This document shows, in pieces, positions 53,093-62,450 of a DNA stretch of 64,000 nucleotides. Position 1 is the first letter of the stretch, and every line of letters begins with the position of its first letter. Under the pieces are notes generated by a model. It did not search any database and was not told the origin of the DNA. It saw only the letters and a list, made by a program, of their open reading frames with translations. Origin of the DNA: Halarchaeum grantii (GTDB lineage: Archaea > Halobacteriota > Halobacteria > Halobacteriales > Halobacteriaceae); the NCBI RefSeq assembly GCF_014647455.2, contig NZ_BMPF01000001.1, forward strand, positions 372,001-436,000, in the 5' to 3' direction. Made by a program: the position numbers and the translations under genes.

Positions 53093-54385
53093 TCAGAGTT
53101 CCGCGGCGTACTCGCGCGCGCTTGCGAGCGTCGCCGCCGCGTCGAATCCCGGGTAGTCACCGTCCTCGTAGCGGACCTCGCCGTCGACCATCGTGAGCGC
53201 GACGTCGTCGCCGTGCGCGGCGTAGACGAGGTGCGAGTGGACGTCGTGGATCGGCGTCGAGCGCGCGCCGTCGGCGTCGAGGCAGACGAGGTCGGCCGCC
53301 CATCCCTCGCGGAGTTCGCCGACGCGCTCGAAGCCCGCCGCCTCCGCGCCGTTCCGCGTCGCCATCTCGAAGACGGTCTCGGCGGGAACCGCGGTCGGGT
53401 CGAGCGAATCGACCTTCCCGAGGAGGCTCGCCTGACGCATCTCCGTGAAGGCGTCGAGCGTGTTGTTGCAGGGCGGGCCGTCGTTCCCGAGCGCGACGTT
53501 GATGCCGCGTTCGAGGTAATCCTCGATCGGGGCGATGCCGGACGCGAGCTTCATGTTCGAGGACGGGCAGTGCGTGACGTGCGTGCCGGTCTCCGCGAGC
53601 ACCTCGCGCTCGGTCTCGTCCGTCCAGACGCAGTGCGCGAGCACGACGTCCTCGCCGGTGAGGCCGACCTCGTCGAGCCAGTGGACGTTCCGCATCCCGG
53701 TTCGGTCCTCCACGGTCTCGATCTCGTCGCGGTTCTCGCTCGCGTGCGTGTGGATGCGCACGCCGTCGTAGGCGTCCGCGAGGTCGCGCGCGCCGCGCAG
53801 GCACGCCTCGCTACAGGTGACGGCGAAGCGCGGCGTCACCGCGTAGCGGACGCGGTCGTCGAACGCGCCGTGGTACTCGCGAATCAGGCGCTCGCTCTCG
53901 GCGAGGCCCGCGTCCGTGGCCTCCTCGAGGCCGTCCGGGCTCGCGGTGTCCATCAGGACCTTCCCCATGCGGGCGCGGATACCGGTCTCGCCGGCCGCCT
54001 CGAAGGCCGCGTCCGCGTGGTGCACGGAGAGGTGGTCGACGACGGTGGTGGTGCCGGAGGCGAGACACTCGAGGTAGCCGAGCTCGGCGGCGACGCGCAT
54101 CCCCTCGCGGTCGAGGCCGGCCTCCATCGGGAGGACGGACTCGAAGAGCCAGTCGAGGAGCTCGGTGTCGTCCGCGATGCCGCGCCCGAGGCTCTGCACG
54201 GAGTGGACGTGCGCGCCGACGAGGCCGGGCGCGACGATGTCGTGGTCGCGGCGTTCGTGGTCGGCGTACTGTTCGACGAGTGCCTCGCGCTCGCCGACGG
54301 CCGCGATCCGGTCGCCGTCCGTGACGACGGCGCCGTCCGCGACGGCTGTCTCGGCGTCCACGACGACGGTCCCCGTGAGTAGCAT
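53093..54385 (-). CDS. Amidohydrolase (5'-deoxyadenosine/S-adenosylhomocysteine deaminase type)
   Basis: 430 residues of the MtaD/DadD group. The metal-binding HxH is in PGLVGAHVHSVQSLGR (near residue 56), HTHASENRDEIETV is the second histidine region, and VALGNDGPPCNNTLDAF supplies the conserved Asp. The final strands resemble the composite beta domain. The HVHS variant in place of HTHA is a mild departure. Likely deaminates 5'-deoxyadenosine, methylthioadenosine or SAH; the exact substrate is unknown. Confidence 0.9.
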   Translation of the reverse strand: MLLTGTVVVDAETAVADGAVVTDGDRIAAVGEREALVEQYADHERRDHDIVAPGLVGAHVHSVQSLGRGIADDTELLDWLFESVLPMEAGLDREGMRVAAELGYLECLASGTTTVVDHLSVHHADAAFEAAGETGIRARMGKVLMDTASPDGLEEATDAGLAESERLIREYHGAFDDRVRYAVTPRFAVTCSEACLRGARDLADAYDGVRIHTHASENRDEIETVEDRTGMRNVHWLDEVGLTGEDVVLAHCVWTDETEREVLAETGTHVTHCPSSNMKLASGIAPIEDYLERGINVALGNDGPPCNNTLDAFTEMRQASLLGKVDSLDPTAVPAETVFEMATRNGAEAAGFERVGELREGWAADLVCLDADGARSTPIHDVHSHLVYAAHGDDVALTMVDGEVRYEDGDYPGFDAAATLASAREYAAEL

Positions 54386-54523
54386 CCGCTCCCTCTCGGC
54401 GGTCGGGGGACAAAAGCGTGGGGGATAGCGCACCGTGGCGGCGGCCGGTCGGCAGACGACGCCGGCGGGCGGCGGCCGTCGCGGCAGCCGTCGCACGTCG
54501 GGCGGTCCGCGCCGGTCGTCGCG

Positions 54524-55540
54524 TCAGTCGTCGGCGGCGTTCACTTCGTCCTCGGCGTCCGCGTCCGCCGAGTCGGGCTGCGGGATGGTGATCTCGGGGA
54601 GGCCGGCCTCGATCTGCTCGCGTCGGTCCTCGAACTCCCCGGGGAGGACGAGGCGGCCGCCGAGGTCGTCGAGCGGTTCGTCGCTGTCGTAGCCGGGCTC
54701 CTTCGTCGCGAGCTCGAAGAGGACGCCGTCGAACTCGCGGAAGTAGACGGAGCGGAACCAGTGCCGGTCGATCTGCTGGGTGGGACGGAGGCCCATCGAG
54801 CGGACGGCCGTGCGCATCTCCGCCTGCTCGTCGTCCGTGGGCGTCTGGAAGGCGACGTGGTGGACGGTCCCGTGGCCCTGCCGGGACGCCTCGACGGTCG
54901 GGAGCGTGTCGACGTACTGCCCGACCTCGCCGGCGGCCGCGAAGCGCGTCCGCCGGTCGCCGGGCGTGTCACCCTCCGCCTGCTCGGTGCCGACTTCCTC
55001 GAGCCCCATCGTCCGCAGGAGCTTCTGGGTCGGCTGGGGGTCGGTGAGCCAGAGCGTCACCGAGTGGAAGCCGCGAATCGCGTGCTCCTCGGGGACGAAC
55101 GCCGTCCACGGGACGGTCGGGTCGTCCTCGGGAATCTCGACCGCGACGAGTTCGACGGGGAGGCCGTCCGGGTCGCGGAACGGCAGGACGGTCTCGCCGA
55201 AGCGAGTGACCCGGTCGTCGTAGTCGACGCCGTAGTCCTCGAAGCGCGCCTCCCAGAAGTCGAGGCTCCCCTCGGGAACGCGGAAGGCAACTCGGGAGAC
55301 CTGCCCGGATCCGACCTTCCCCTGCGACATCTCCTCCCACGGGAAGAACGTCATGCTGGTCCCGGGTGTCCCCTCCGCGTCCGCGAAGAAGAAGTGGTAC
55401 GTCCCGGGGTCGTCCTGATTGATCGAGCGCTTCACGAGGCGGAGGCCGAGCGTCTCCACCCAGAAGTCGAGGTTTCGCTGCGGGTCGCCCGCGATACACG
55501 TGACGTGGTGAATGCCCGGCGTCGGGTTCGGGTCAGCCAT
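54524..55540 (-). CDS. Ring-cleaving dioxygenase-like VOC protein (LinE/MhqO-like)
   Basis: 338 residues in two VOC halves: PGIHHVTCIAGDPQRNLDFW ... FRDPDGLPVELVAVE and AIRGFHSVTLWLTDPQPTQK ... HWFRSVYFREFDGVLFELA. Histidine ligands (H in GIHHVT, H in GTVHHVA) and a glutamate (FELA) give a plausible metal site. Such proteins open aromatic rings or hydroquinones. No degradation pathway is nearby, so the substrate is unknown. The start at 55538-55540 gives MADPNPTPGIHHVTC. Confidence 0.9.
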   Translation of the reverse strand: MADPNPTPGIHHVTCIAGDPQRNLDFWVETLGLRLVKRSINQDDPGTYHFFFADAEGTPGTSMTFFPWEEMSQGKVGSGQVSRVAFRVPEGSLDFWEARFEDYGVDYDDRVTRFGETVLPFRDPDGLPVELVAVEIPEDDPTVPWTAFVPEEHAIRGFHSVTLWLTDPQPTQKLLRTMGLEEVGTEQAEGDTPGDRRTRFAAAGEVGQYVDTLPTVEASRQGHGTVHHVAFQTPTDDEQAEMRTAVRSMGLRPTQQIDRHWFRSVYFREFDGVLFELATKEPGYDSDEPLDDLGGRLVLPGEFEDRREQIEAGLPEITIPQPDSADADAEDEVNAADD

Positions 55541-55666
55541 ACTTCGAAAAGGGCACAGAGGGACTTCAGTCCGCGCTAACCCCCGTGTCACCACCCCGAG
55601 GGTCGGGGCGCGAAGCGGTAGCTCTGTGGCGGGTGAACGAACGGCGGGACGGGAAAGAGGACGGCG

Positions 55667-57943
55667 TTACTGGAAGGCGGTGCCGTAGCCGGCGCGCTCG
55701 CCCTCCTCGACGGGTTCGGCCGTCTCGAAGCGCTCCTCGATTTCGTCGTACTGCTCGCGGACCTCCTCGTCGACGCTGGCGTGGACCTCCTCGAGCGCCT
55801 GCTCGAAGTGCGCCATCGTCACGCGGACGTTCCCGACGGAGTCGGCGGCGTCCTCGGGCGAGACGGTGTTGACGAACTCGCGCGTCGCGGCCATCGTCGC
55901 CTCGCGGACGAGCGCTTCGAGGTCCGCGCCGACGAAGCCCTCGGTGCGCCGGGCGACCCGGTCGAGGTCGACGTCGTCGGCGAGGGGCTTGTGCTCCGTG
56001 TGCACGTCGAGGATGGCGCGACGGGCGTCGCGGTCGGGGACGGGCACGTGGATGTGGCGGTCGAGACGACCCGGCCGGAGGAGCGCGGAGTCGATGAGGT
56101 CCGGGCGGTTCGTCGTCGCGACGACGACGACGTCCTCCAGGTCCTCGATGCCGTCGAGCTCCGTGAGGAGCTGACTGACGACGCGCTCGCCGACGCCGGA
56201 ATCGCTCTGGTTCCGGCCGCGCTGGCCGGCGATGGAGTCGATCTCGTCGAAGAACACCACCGTCGGCGCGTTCGAGCGGGCCTTCTCGAAGACCTCGCGA
56301 ACGCCCTTCTCGGACTCGCCGACGTATTTGTTGAGGAGCTCGGGGCCCTTCACCGAGATGAAGTTCGAGTTCGCCTCGTTCGCGACGGCCTTCGCGAGCA
56401 GGGTCTTCCCCGTGCCGGGCGGGCCGTAGAGGAGGACGCCCTTCGCGGACTCGAGGTCCATCGACTCGAAGACCTCGGGGTAGTCGAGCGGCCACTGGAT
56501 GGTCTCGCGCAGGCGCTCCTTCGTGTCGCCGAGGCCGCCGACGTCCTCCCAGGTGACGTCCGGCACCTCGACGAACACCTCGCGCATCGCGGACGGCTCG
56601 ATGCCCTTCAGCGCCTCCTTGAAGTCGTTCTCGGTGACCTGGATGGACTCCAGTATCTCGGCCTCGATCTCGTCGGACTCGAGGTCGAGTTCGGGACGGA
56701 TGCGTCGCAGGGCGTTCATCGCGGCCTCCTTGCTGAGGCTCTCGATGTCCGCGCCGACGAAGCCGTGGGTGTTCTCCGCGAGCTCGTCGACCTCGACGCC
56801 GTCCGCGAGCGGCATGCCGCGCGTGTGGACGTGGAGGATCTCCGTGCGGCCCTCCTGGTCGGGGACACCGACCTCGATCTCGCGGTCGAAGCGCCCGCCG
56901 CGCCGGAGCGCGGGATCGACGGCGTCCACGCGGTTCGTGGCGGCGATGACGATGACGTCACCGCGCTCCTCGAGGCCGTCCATCAGCGAGAGGAGCTGGG
57001 CGACGACGCGGCGCTCGACGTCACCGCCGGCCTCCTCGCGCTTGGGCGCGATGGAGTCGATCTCGTCGATGAAGACGATGGCGGGGGCGTTCTCCTCGGC
57101 GTCGTCGAAGACCTCGCGGAGCTTCTCCTCGGATTCGCCGTAGTACTTGCTCATGATCTCCGGCCCGGAGATCGTCTGGAAGTGCGCGTCGATCTCGTTC
57201 GCGACGGCCTTCGCGATGAGCGTCTTCCCGGTGCCGGGCGGCCCGTGGAGCATGACGCCCTTCGGCGGCTCGATGCCGAGCTGCTGGAAGAGCTCGGGGT
57301 GGCGCATCGGGAGCTCGATCATCTCTCTCACTTGCTCGAGCTCGTCGTCGAGGCCGCCGATGTCCTCGTAGGAGACGTTCGGCGTGCTGTCGCCGCCCTC
57401 CGCAGTGCGGCCGCCGGAGATCTCCTCGGCGGGGATTTCGCTCACCTGAATCTCCGTGGAGTCGGTGACGACGACGGTGCCGTCGGGTTCGGTGCCGGCG
57501 ATCTTGATGGGGATGCGCTGGCCGCTCATCTGGCCGAAGCCGCCGAAGCCGAACGGGACGCGGATTGTCTGCCCCGTGGTGACGGCCTTCCCGGAGAGCC
57601 GGTCGTGGACGTACGGCGAGATGTCCCCGCGAATGCGGAGGTTCTGCGGGAGCGCGACGCTGATGGACGTCGCGGGCTTGACGTCCGCCTTCTCGACGGT
57701 GACGCCGTCGTCGATGCCGACGTCGGCTTCCTGTCGGAGGTCGCCGTCGATCCGGATGACGCCCTCGCCCTCGTCCTCGGGGTAGCCGGGCCAGACGCGC
57801 GCGATGGCGCGGCCGTCCCCGCTGCCCTCGATGACGATGTAGTCGCCGTTGTCGAGGTCGAGTTCCTCCATCGCGCGCCGGTCGACGGCGGCGAGGCCGC
57901 GACCCGCCTGGTCCTGCTTGAGGGGTTTGACCGTCAGTTTCAT
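55667..57943 (-). CDS. cdc48: AAA+ ATPase Cdc48/VCP family
   Basis: 758 residues with the full Cdc48 plan: N-domain (1-190), then two AAA modules. Each carries GPPGTGKT (near residues 230 and 500) and a Walker B with FIDEID. The sensor and arginine-finger regions ([26 protein letters not shown]) are present in both. It unfolds proteins and feeds the proteasome. Its start overlaps the stop of the upstream DUF7127 gene by four bases. Confidence 0.96.
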   Translation of the reverse strand: MKLTVKPLKQDQAGRGLAAVDRRAMEELDLDNGDYIVIEGSGDGRAIARVWPGYPEDEGEGVIRIDGDLRQEADVGIDDGVTVEKADVKPATSISVALPQNLRIRGDISPYVHDRLSGKAVTTGQTIRVPFGFGGFGQMSGQRIPIKIAGTEPDGTVVVTDSTEIQVSEIPAEEISGGRTAEGGDSTPNVSYEDIGGLDDELEQVREMIELPMRHPELFQQLGIEPPKGVMLHGPPGTGKTLIAKAVANEIDAHFQTISGPEIMSKYYGESEEKLREVFDDAEENAPAIVFIDEIDSIAPKREEAGGDVERRVVAQLLSLMDGLEERGDVIVIAATNRVDAVDPALRRGGRFDREIEVGVPDQEGRTEILHVHTRGMPLADGVEVDELAENTHGFVGADIESLSKEAAMNALRRIRPELDLESDEIEAEILESIQVTENDFKEALKGIEPSAMREVFVEVPDVTWEDVGGLGDTKERLRETIQWPLDYPEVFESMDLESAKGVLLYGPPGTGKTLLAKAVANEANSNFISVKGPELLNKYVGESEKGVREVFEKARSNAPTVVFFDEIDSIAGQRGRNQSDSGVGERVVSQLLTELDGIEDLEDVVVVATTNRPDLIDSALLRPGRLDRHIHVPVPDRDARRAILDVHTEHKPLADDVDLDRVARRTEGFVGADLEALVREATMAATREFVNTVSPEDAADSVGNVRVTMAHFEQALEEVHASVDEEVREQYDEIEERFETAEPVEEGERAGYGTAFQ

Positions 57944-58191
57944 CGGTCCACCTCGACGGTGACGACGCCGTTGTTGATAAACGCGCGGGCGACTTCCCCA
58001 GTCGGGAGGTCGATCTCGTACTGCGCGTCCTCGCCGTCGCCCTCGACGACGAGGATGGCGGTGCCGTCGACGACGTCGACGCTCACCCGCTCGTCGGCGA
58101 AGGACGTGTCCGCGACCACGACGGACTCGTCGGTGTAGTCGTAGCGCTCGACGGGCCCGCTCTGGTCAGTGAGTGTATTCTGGGGGCGCAT
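57940..58191 (-). CDS. DUF7127 (HSP20-like) small protein
   Basis: 83 residues starting [20 protein letters not shown]. The remainder ([20 protein letters not shown], then [20 protein letters not shown]) resembles a CS/HSP20 alpha-crystallin beta sandwich. The ATG is at 58189-58191. Its stop and the cdc48 start share four bases, so it is the first gene of a two-gene operon. A strong TTTATATA box sits about 30 bases before it. Adaptor or chaperone role for Cdc48 is inference. Confidence 0.8.
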   Translation of the reverse strand: MRPQNTLTDQSGPVERYDYTDESVVVADTSFADERVSVDVVDGTAILVVEGDGEDAQYEIDLPTGEVARAFINNGVVTVEVDR

Positions 58192-58220
58192 TGTTGCTAA
58201 CCATAGGTTAGGTGTTGAAG

Positions 58221-58230
58221 TATATAAACC
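58221..58230 (-). promoter_or_regulatory. TATA box of the DUF7127-cdc48 operon
   Basis: On the minus strand the box reads TTTATATACTTC. It is centred about 33 bases before the ATG at 58191, leaving a 5' leader of only a few bases. Confidence 0.75.
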
Positions 58231-58395
58231 TGTCGCAGAAAACGGCCGTTTGTTATAAACAACGGGCAGGGCGGTAGAATTGCGGTCCACACTCAGTATC
58301 GGCCACGCGGTCGCGTTCGTGCCGACCCACGCGGCCACGCGACCGCCCGGTGACGGCGCCCGCGAACCACCCGGCAACAGCGCTTGCAGCCCCCC

Positions 58396-59208
58396 TCAGA
58401 GGTCGTCGAGGTCCGCGTCGCCGTGGCCGTGCTCCGCCGCCGGGAACTCCCCGTCCTCGACGGCCTCGCGGTAGCCGTCGACGGCCTCGCGCATCTCGGT
58501 GGCGACGTCCCCGAACTGCTCGGCGAACGGCGGCGCGCGCTCGGAGAGTCCGAGGACGTCCGTGATGACGAGCACCTGCCCGTCGGTGTCCGGGCCGGCA
58601 CCGATGCCGATGGTCGGGATCGCGAGCGCGTCGGTGATCTGCGCGGCGACGTTCGCGGGGACGTGCTCGACGACGAGGCTGAACGCGCCCGCGTCCGCGT
58701 GGGCCTCGGCGAGCTCCAGCACCTCGCGGGCCTCCTCGCGCGTCGTCGCACGCCGACCGTAGCCCCCGTACTGCTGGACGTGCTGGGGCGTGAAGCCGAG
58801 GTGTGCCATCACCGGGATGCCGAGGTTCACGAGGCGCTCAGTCAGTTCGACGGTGTGCGGGCCGCATTCGAGCTTCACCGCGTCCGCGCCCGCCTCCGAG
58901 AGCAGACGACCGGCGTTCTCGACCGCGTCCCCCTCGTCCGCACCGTAGCTCAAAAAGGGCATGTCGGCGACGACGAGCGCATCCTCGACACCGCGCGCGA
59001 CCGCGCCCGCGCGAGATTCGACGTCCGCCATCGTCACGGGGAGCGTCGAGTCATGGCCCATCACGGCGTTCCCCATGCTGTCCCCGACGAGGACGACGTC
59101 CACGCCCGCCTCCTCGACGATGCGCGCCGTCGGCGTATCGTACGCCGTCAGCATCGTTATCGGGGCGTCGTCCTCGCCGTGCGAGCGGATGTCCTGCACC
59201 GTGGTCAT
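58396..59208 (-). CDS. panB: 3-methyl-2-oxobutanoate hydroxymethyltransferase
   Basis: First step of pantothenate/CoA synthesis (ketopantoate formation). 270 residues. Signatures: ITMLTAYDTPTARIVEEAGV, VVLVGDSMGNAVMGHDSTLP, VVADMPFLSY, GIPVMAHLGFTPQHVQQYGG and TIGIGAGPDTDGQVLVITDV. Single gene here; coaD at 17.8 kb is later in the pathway. The final stop is followed by about 200 bases up to DUF7127 with no gene. Confidence 0.95.
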   Translation of the reverse strand: MTTVQDIRSHGEDDAPITMLTAYDTPTARIVEEAGVDVVLVGDSMGNAVMGHDSTLPVTMADVESRAGAVARGVEDALVVADMPFLSYGADEGDAVENAGRLLSEAGADAVKLECGPHTVELTERLVNLGIPVMAHLGFTPQHVQQYGGYGRRATTREEAREVLELAEAHADAGAFSLVVEHVPANVAAQITDALAIPTIGIGAGPDTDGQVLVITDVLGLSERAPPFAEQFGDVATEMREAVDGYREAVEDGEFPAAEHGHGDADLDDL

Positions 59209-59277
59209 ACGGGTGTGTATCGCCGCGCCGTCGTTAAATACGCGGCCTTTATGCGCGCCGCGCGCTGACGGACGCGT

Positions 59278-59547
59278 GTGCCAGAGGTAGTCGAGGAGAC
59301 GGACCCCGAGGGCGTCGACTACGGGTGGGTGATGCAGACGACGTTCGTGCTCACCATCGTCGTCGGCGCGCCCGTCGTCGCCGTCGTCTTCGCCCTCAGC
59401 GGCGTCGCGGTCCCGACGTGGACGGCGAAGGCGTCCTTCGCGCTCCGCGTCGGCGCCGTCGTCTGGTTCCTCACCGCCGTCTGCGTCTATCTCTACGCGC
59501 GACGCCTCGACGTCGCCACGGACGACGCGGACGCCGACGCGGAGTGA
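59278..59547 (+). CDS. DUF5822 family membrane protein
   Basis: 89 residues from a GTG. The N-terminus MPEVVEETDPEGVDYGWVMQ is the DUF5822 motif. Two transmembrane helices follow: TFVLTIVVGAPVVAVVFALS and FALRVGAVVWFLTAVCVYLY. An acidic tail ends the chain. Function unknown. Divergent from panB, about 70 bases apart; a CGTTAAATACGCGG box lies between. Confidence 0.85.
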   Translation: MPEVVEETDPEGVDYGWVMQTTFVLTIVVGAPVVAVVFALSGVAVPTWTAKASFALRVGAVVWFLTAVCVYLYARRLDVATDDADADAE

Positions 59548-59556
59548 GGGCGGGGC

Positions 59557-60132
59557 TCAGACGTACCGAAACCCCGTCCCGGCGCGGCGCGCCGTCTCGG
59601 CGTCGCGTTCCGCGTCGCCGACGAAGACGACTTCGTGGGGTTCGAGACCGAGCGACGCGACCGCGCGGAGTAGGGGTTGGGGGTCGGGTTTGCGCTCGCG
59701 GCCCGCGAGGCTGTCCCGGCCGACGACGTCGCGCACGCGCGAGAGCAAGCCCTCCCGTTCGAGGGCGATGCGACACGCGCGCTCGCAGTTCAGCGAACAG
59801 ACGGCCGCCGGGAGCGTGCCGTCGCCGAGTTCGTCCGCGTGCGGGAGGCGGCGCGCGCGCTCGGCGCCCGCGCGCTCGTGCTCGCTGATGAGTTCCTCCG
59901 CCGCCTCGCCGACGCCCGCGTCCTCGGCGGCCTCAAGGAGTTCCCACGTGACCAGCCCGTCCGAGTCGACGCCGGCCTCGGCGAGGAGCGCGTGCAGCTC
60001 GCGCTCGACGGCCGCCCAGTCGACGGCGAGGTCGACGAGCGTCCCGTCGAGGTCGTAGACGACGCCCGCGTACGACGCCGCGTCCCCGCTCGCCGTCTCC
60101 GCGCCCGGCGGGTCGATCTGCTGGTCGGTCAC
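59557..60132 (-). CDS. HAD-superfamily phosphatase
   Basis: 191 residues. HAD motifs: VVYDLDGTLVDL (motif I, with nucleophilic Asp), CSLN (motif II region), RERKPDPQPLLRAVASLGLE (motif III with Lys) and VFVGDAERDAETARRAG (motif IV). The cap domain is small. A phosphoglycolate-type phosphatase is likely, but the substrate is not known. I start at the GTG at 60130-60132 (MTDQQIDPPG); the upstream open frame runs through the cysE promoter and is not coding. Confidence 0.88.
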   Translation of the reverse strand: MTDQQIDPPGAETASGDAASYAGVVYDLDGTLVDLAVDWAAVERELHALLAEAGVDSDGLVTWELLEAAEDAGVGEAAEELISEHERAGAERARRLPHADELGDGTLPAAVCSLNCERACRIALEREGLLSRVRDVVGRDSLAGRERKPDPQPLLRAVASLGLEPHEVVFVGDAERDAETARRAGTGFRYV

Positions 60133-60281
60133 GACCGCTCGTTGCGCCTCGGCGGGTATAGCGCCTTCGGCGTACTCGACCGGAAGCGCTGGCCTTTTGG
60201 CTCGGCCGAGCACACAGAGGGGCATGACGAGACACGCAGACGGCCGTGTCGCCTCCGCGACCGGTCGCGCCCGCTACGGCG

Positions 60282-60941
60282 GTGACCGCCGTGCTTAGTT
60301 TCGGCCGCGTCCGGACGGACGTCGCGGCGGTCCTCGAGAAGGACCCCGCCGCGAAGAGCCGTCTCGAGGTCCTGCTCTGCTATCCCGGACTCCACGCCGT
60401 CTGGGCGCACACGTTCACGCACGCGCTCTGGGAGGGCGGCTATCGGCTGGTCGCGCGCCTCCTCTCCCAGCTCGTCCGCTGGCTCACCGGCGTCGAGATC
60501 CACCCCGGGGCGACCATCGGCGAACGCGTCGTCATCGACCACGGGATGGGCGTCGTCATCGGCGAGACGGCGGTCGTCGGCGACGACGTCCACATGTATC
60601 ACGGCGTGACGCTCGGCGGCGCCGACAAGCGCCCCGTGAAGCGCCATCCGACCGTCGGTGACGGAGTCACCATCGGCGCGGACGCGACGCTCCTCGGCGA
60701 CATCGAGATCGGCGCGGGCGCGAAAGTCGGCGCGGGCGCGGTCGTCACCACGGACGTCGAACCGGACGCGACGATGATCGGCGTCCCCGCCGAGCGCGTC
60801 GACCGCACTCCGAAAGCGGACGTCGAGGACGTCGCGACGCCGGACGACGGCGACTCCGCGACGGCGGAGCGCGACGGTGGCTCGGTCTCGAACGCCGGCG
60901 ACGCGGACGGCACGGACGACGCGGACGTCGGGAAGCACTGA
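60282..60941 (+). CDS. cysE: Serine O-acetyltransferase
   Basis: Makes O-acetylserine for cysteine synthase. 219 residues from a GTG. An N-terminal helical part (LSFGRVRTDVAAVLEKDPAA) leads to hexapeptide repeats: GVEIHPGATIGERVVIDHGM, HMYHGVTLGGADKRPVKRHP and ADATLLGDIEIGAGAKVGAG. The catalytic His-Asp region is intact (IDHGMG, YHGVTLGG). The tail is acidic and unstructured. cysK lies at 47.5 kb; the two genes form the bacterial-type cysteine route. Confidence 0.94.
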   Translation: MTAVLSFGRVRTDVAAVLEKDPAAKSRLEVLLCYPGLHAVWAHTFTHALWEGGYRLVARLLSQLVRWLTGVEIHPGATIGERVVIDHGMGVVIGETAVVGDDVHMYHGVTLGGADKRPVKRHPTVGDGVTIGADATLLGDIEIGAGAKVGAGAVVTTDVEPDATMIGVPAERVDRTPKADVEDVATPDDGDSATAERDGGSVSNAGDADGTDDADVGKH

Positions 60942-61312
60942 CGGAGACGGCGTTGGAGACCGCGAGAGGGACGGTGTCGTGGTCCGAGGGACGTCGTGAT
61001 TCTGTTCGACGAGCGTCCGTGGTCTTCGGTTGTTCTCGCGGGAGAAGTGTGATGGCGGCCGGAACGGCCGCGCGTGGCAGGTTTCGGGATGCCGCCCGGT
61101 CATGAAGAACGCCGGTCTGGCGTCACTTCCGTATATATACCGATTTATAATTAATCTTCCGTTCGGACGCCGGGTGTCCTCCGGCGGTGCATCGACCCCG
61201 GTGGTCGCGACACGCCGAAACGACGACCGGTAACACGCGCCGAGAAGAGGTCACGCCTCGGTGACGCCGTGGCTGTGTGGCGTCGCGTGGCGTCCGACGG
61301 CGGCGACGCGGG
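60942..61312. other. Gene-free region with an AT-rich island
   Basis: About 370 bases between cysE and the MBF1-like gene, which converge. The stretch 61131-61158 is strikingly A/T-rich (GTATATATAC then CGATTTATAATTAATC) inside a high-G+C region, and looks like one or two archaeal TATA boxes. A short frame from 61102 (MKNAGLASLPYIYR...) ends at 61233, but codon use is not convincing. No gene on either side is suitably placed to use these boxes. Confidence 0.7.
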
Positions 61313-61846
61313 CTACTCGGAGAGCGTCACGCCGAGGCGCTCCTCGAGCGCGCGGACGACGCTTCCACCGACGCCCGCCTGCGTCGCGCGTCCCTGTTCG
61401 ACGGCGAGCAGGTCGTTCTCGTCGACGTCGAGTTCCTCGGCGAGCTCGGAGAGCTGGAGCCCTTCCTCCTGTCGGGCCTCCTCGACGATCTCGCCGTAGC
61501 CCGAAACGAGATACGGGAGCCGGTCGTGCTCGTAGTTCGTGCCGTGTTCCTCCCAGTGCGAGGAGTCCCCACGGGCGGCGTCGAGTTGCTGGGCGGCCGC
61601 GCGAATCGCGCTGTTCTCCTCGCGCTCGCTCCCCCCGCTGCTCCCCGAGGACGAGCCCGAGTCCCCCTGGTTCTGATTGCGACGGCTACGCTTCTTGCTC
61701 TCGTCGAGGTCCGCGCAGCTCTGACAGACGGAGAGCTGGGCGCCCGCGACGGACGCCGTCGTGAGCGAGTCCGTCGACGTCCCGCAGAGCTCGCAGGTGC
61801 CGCTGCCGCTACCCCCGGAGGAGCCGCCCGTGGAGTATTTTGCCAT
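61313..61846 (-). CDS. Multiprotein bridging factor 1-like HTH protein
   Basis: 177 residues. An N-terminal zinc ribbon uses CELC (C18, C21) and CQSC (C41, C44). A Ser/Gly/Gln-rich linker of about 40 residues leads to a C-terminal Cro/XRE-type helix-turn-helix: YGEIVEEARQEEGLQLSELA ... DENDLLAVEQGRATQ. This matches archaeal MBF1 (aMBF1), which in eukaryotes bridges TBP and activators; archaeal aMBF1 binds ribosomes. Start ATG at 61844-61846; a TTAAAAT box lies upstream on its strand. Confidence 0.92.
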   Translation of the reverse strand: MAKYSTGGSSGGSGSGTCELCGTSTDSLTTASVAGAQLSVCQSCADLDESKKRSRRNQNQGDSGSSSGSSGGSEREENSAIRAAAQQLDAARGDSSHWEEHGTNYEHDRLPYLVSGYGEIVEEARQEEGLQLSELAEELDVDENDLLAVEQGRATQAGVGGSVVRALEERLGVTLSE

Positions 61847-62231
61847 ACCCCCCGGTACGCGGAGGTACCATTTTAACCAAACGGTCGTGCTGAGCCGTCA
61901 TCCACGAGAGACACCGAGAGACGACGCCGAATCCGGGTGCGACCGGATACCCATCGCCCAGCGGCCGGCGTACGATGAGTTCCCGGCGCGTGACACGCGT
62001 CGCCCGGACGACGTGGGAGACGTGGCCGCCCGGTGTCGATCGGATCCCCGTCGGACCCCGCTGCGCGGACGACGCTCGCGTCGCTCTCCGAGGGAGTCGA
62101 CGCCGCCGGACGCCGGCTAGCGACTCCGCTCTTCGATAGTGGGTCAGTAGGAAGTTGTGCGTGGGTGATGTCCCGGGAGGGAAATCACCGTGCATCGCTT
62201 GACCCCGAGTTGAGGACTCGGGTACGTGCGA
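61847..62231. other. Gene-free region with hairpins next to tRNA-Leu
   Basis: About 385 bases with no gene I can support. Downstream of tRNA-Leu in its direction are two hairpins: GGTGAT/ATCACC (62164-62189, its loop holding the palindrome TCCCGGGA) and CCCGAGT/ACTCGGG (62204-62222, loop TGAGG). A minus-strand frame across them starts MHGDFPPGTSPTHNFLL but is not convincing as a gene. The hairpin pair resembles an end of an IS200/IS605-type element; no transposase is present. Confidence 0.5.
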
Positions 62232-62316
<85 letters not shown>

Positions 62317-62450
62317 TCGCTCGTGCGTTCGCATTAGTCTGTACCGCCGGGTTAAGTAAGAGACTTGCGATTCGACACCGGCGTGCGAAGCGGATACAGG
62401 GTCGGACACCCACCCGTTCACGGCGGTTTCCGCCGGAATCGACACGACAC

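Noticed and set aside
49909-53160. Very long minus-strand open frame (over 1000 codons)
   Set aside because: It is opposite purD and the ferritin-like gene and out of frame with the YyaL-type gene. Composition is Arg/Pro/Gly-rich with no recognisable domain. High G+C removes stop codons from antisense frames.
55781-58138. Plus-strand open frame of about 785 codons
   Set aside because: Exact antisense of cdc48 and DUF7127, whose families are certain. The translated product is low-complexity Val/Asp/Arg sequence.
61102-61233. 43-codon gene on the AT-rich island
   Set aside because: The frame spans two TATA-like boxes and has no family resemblance or ribosome-binding site. The promoter reading is simpler.
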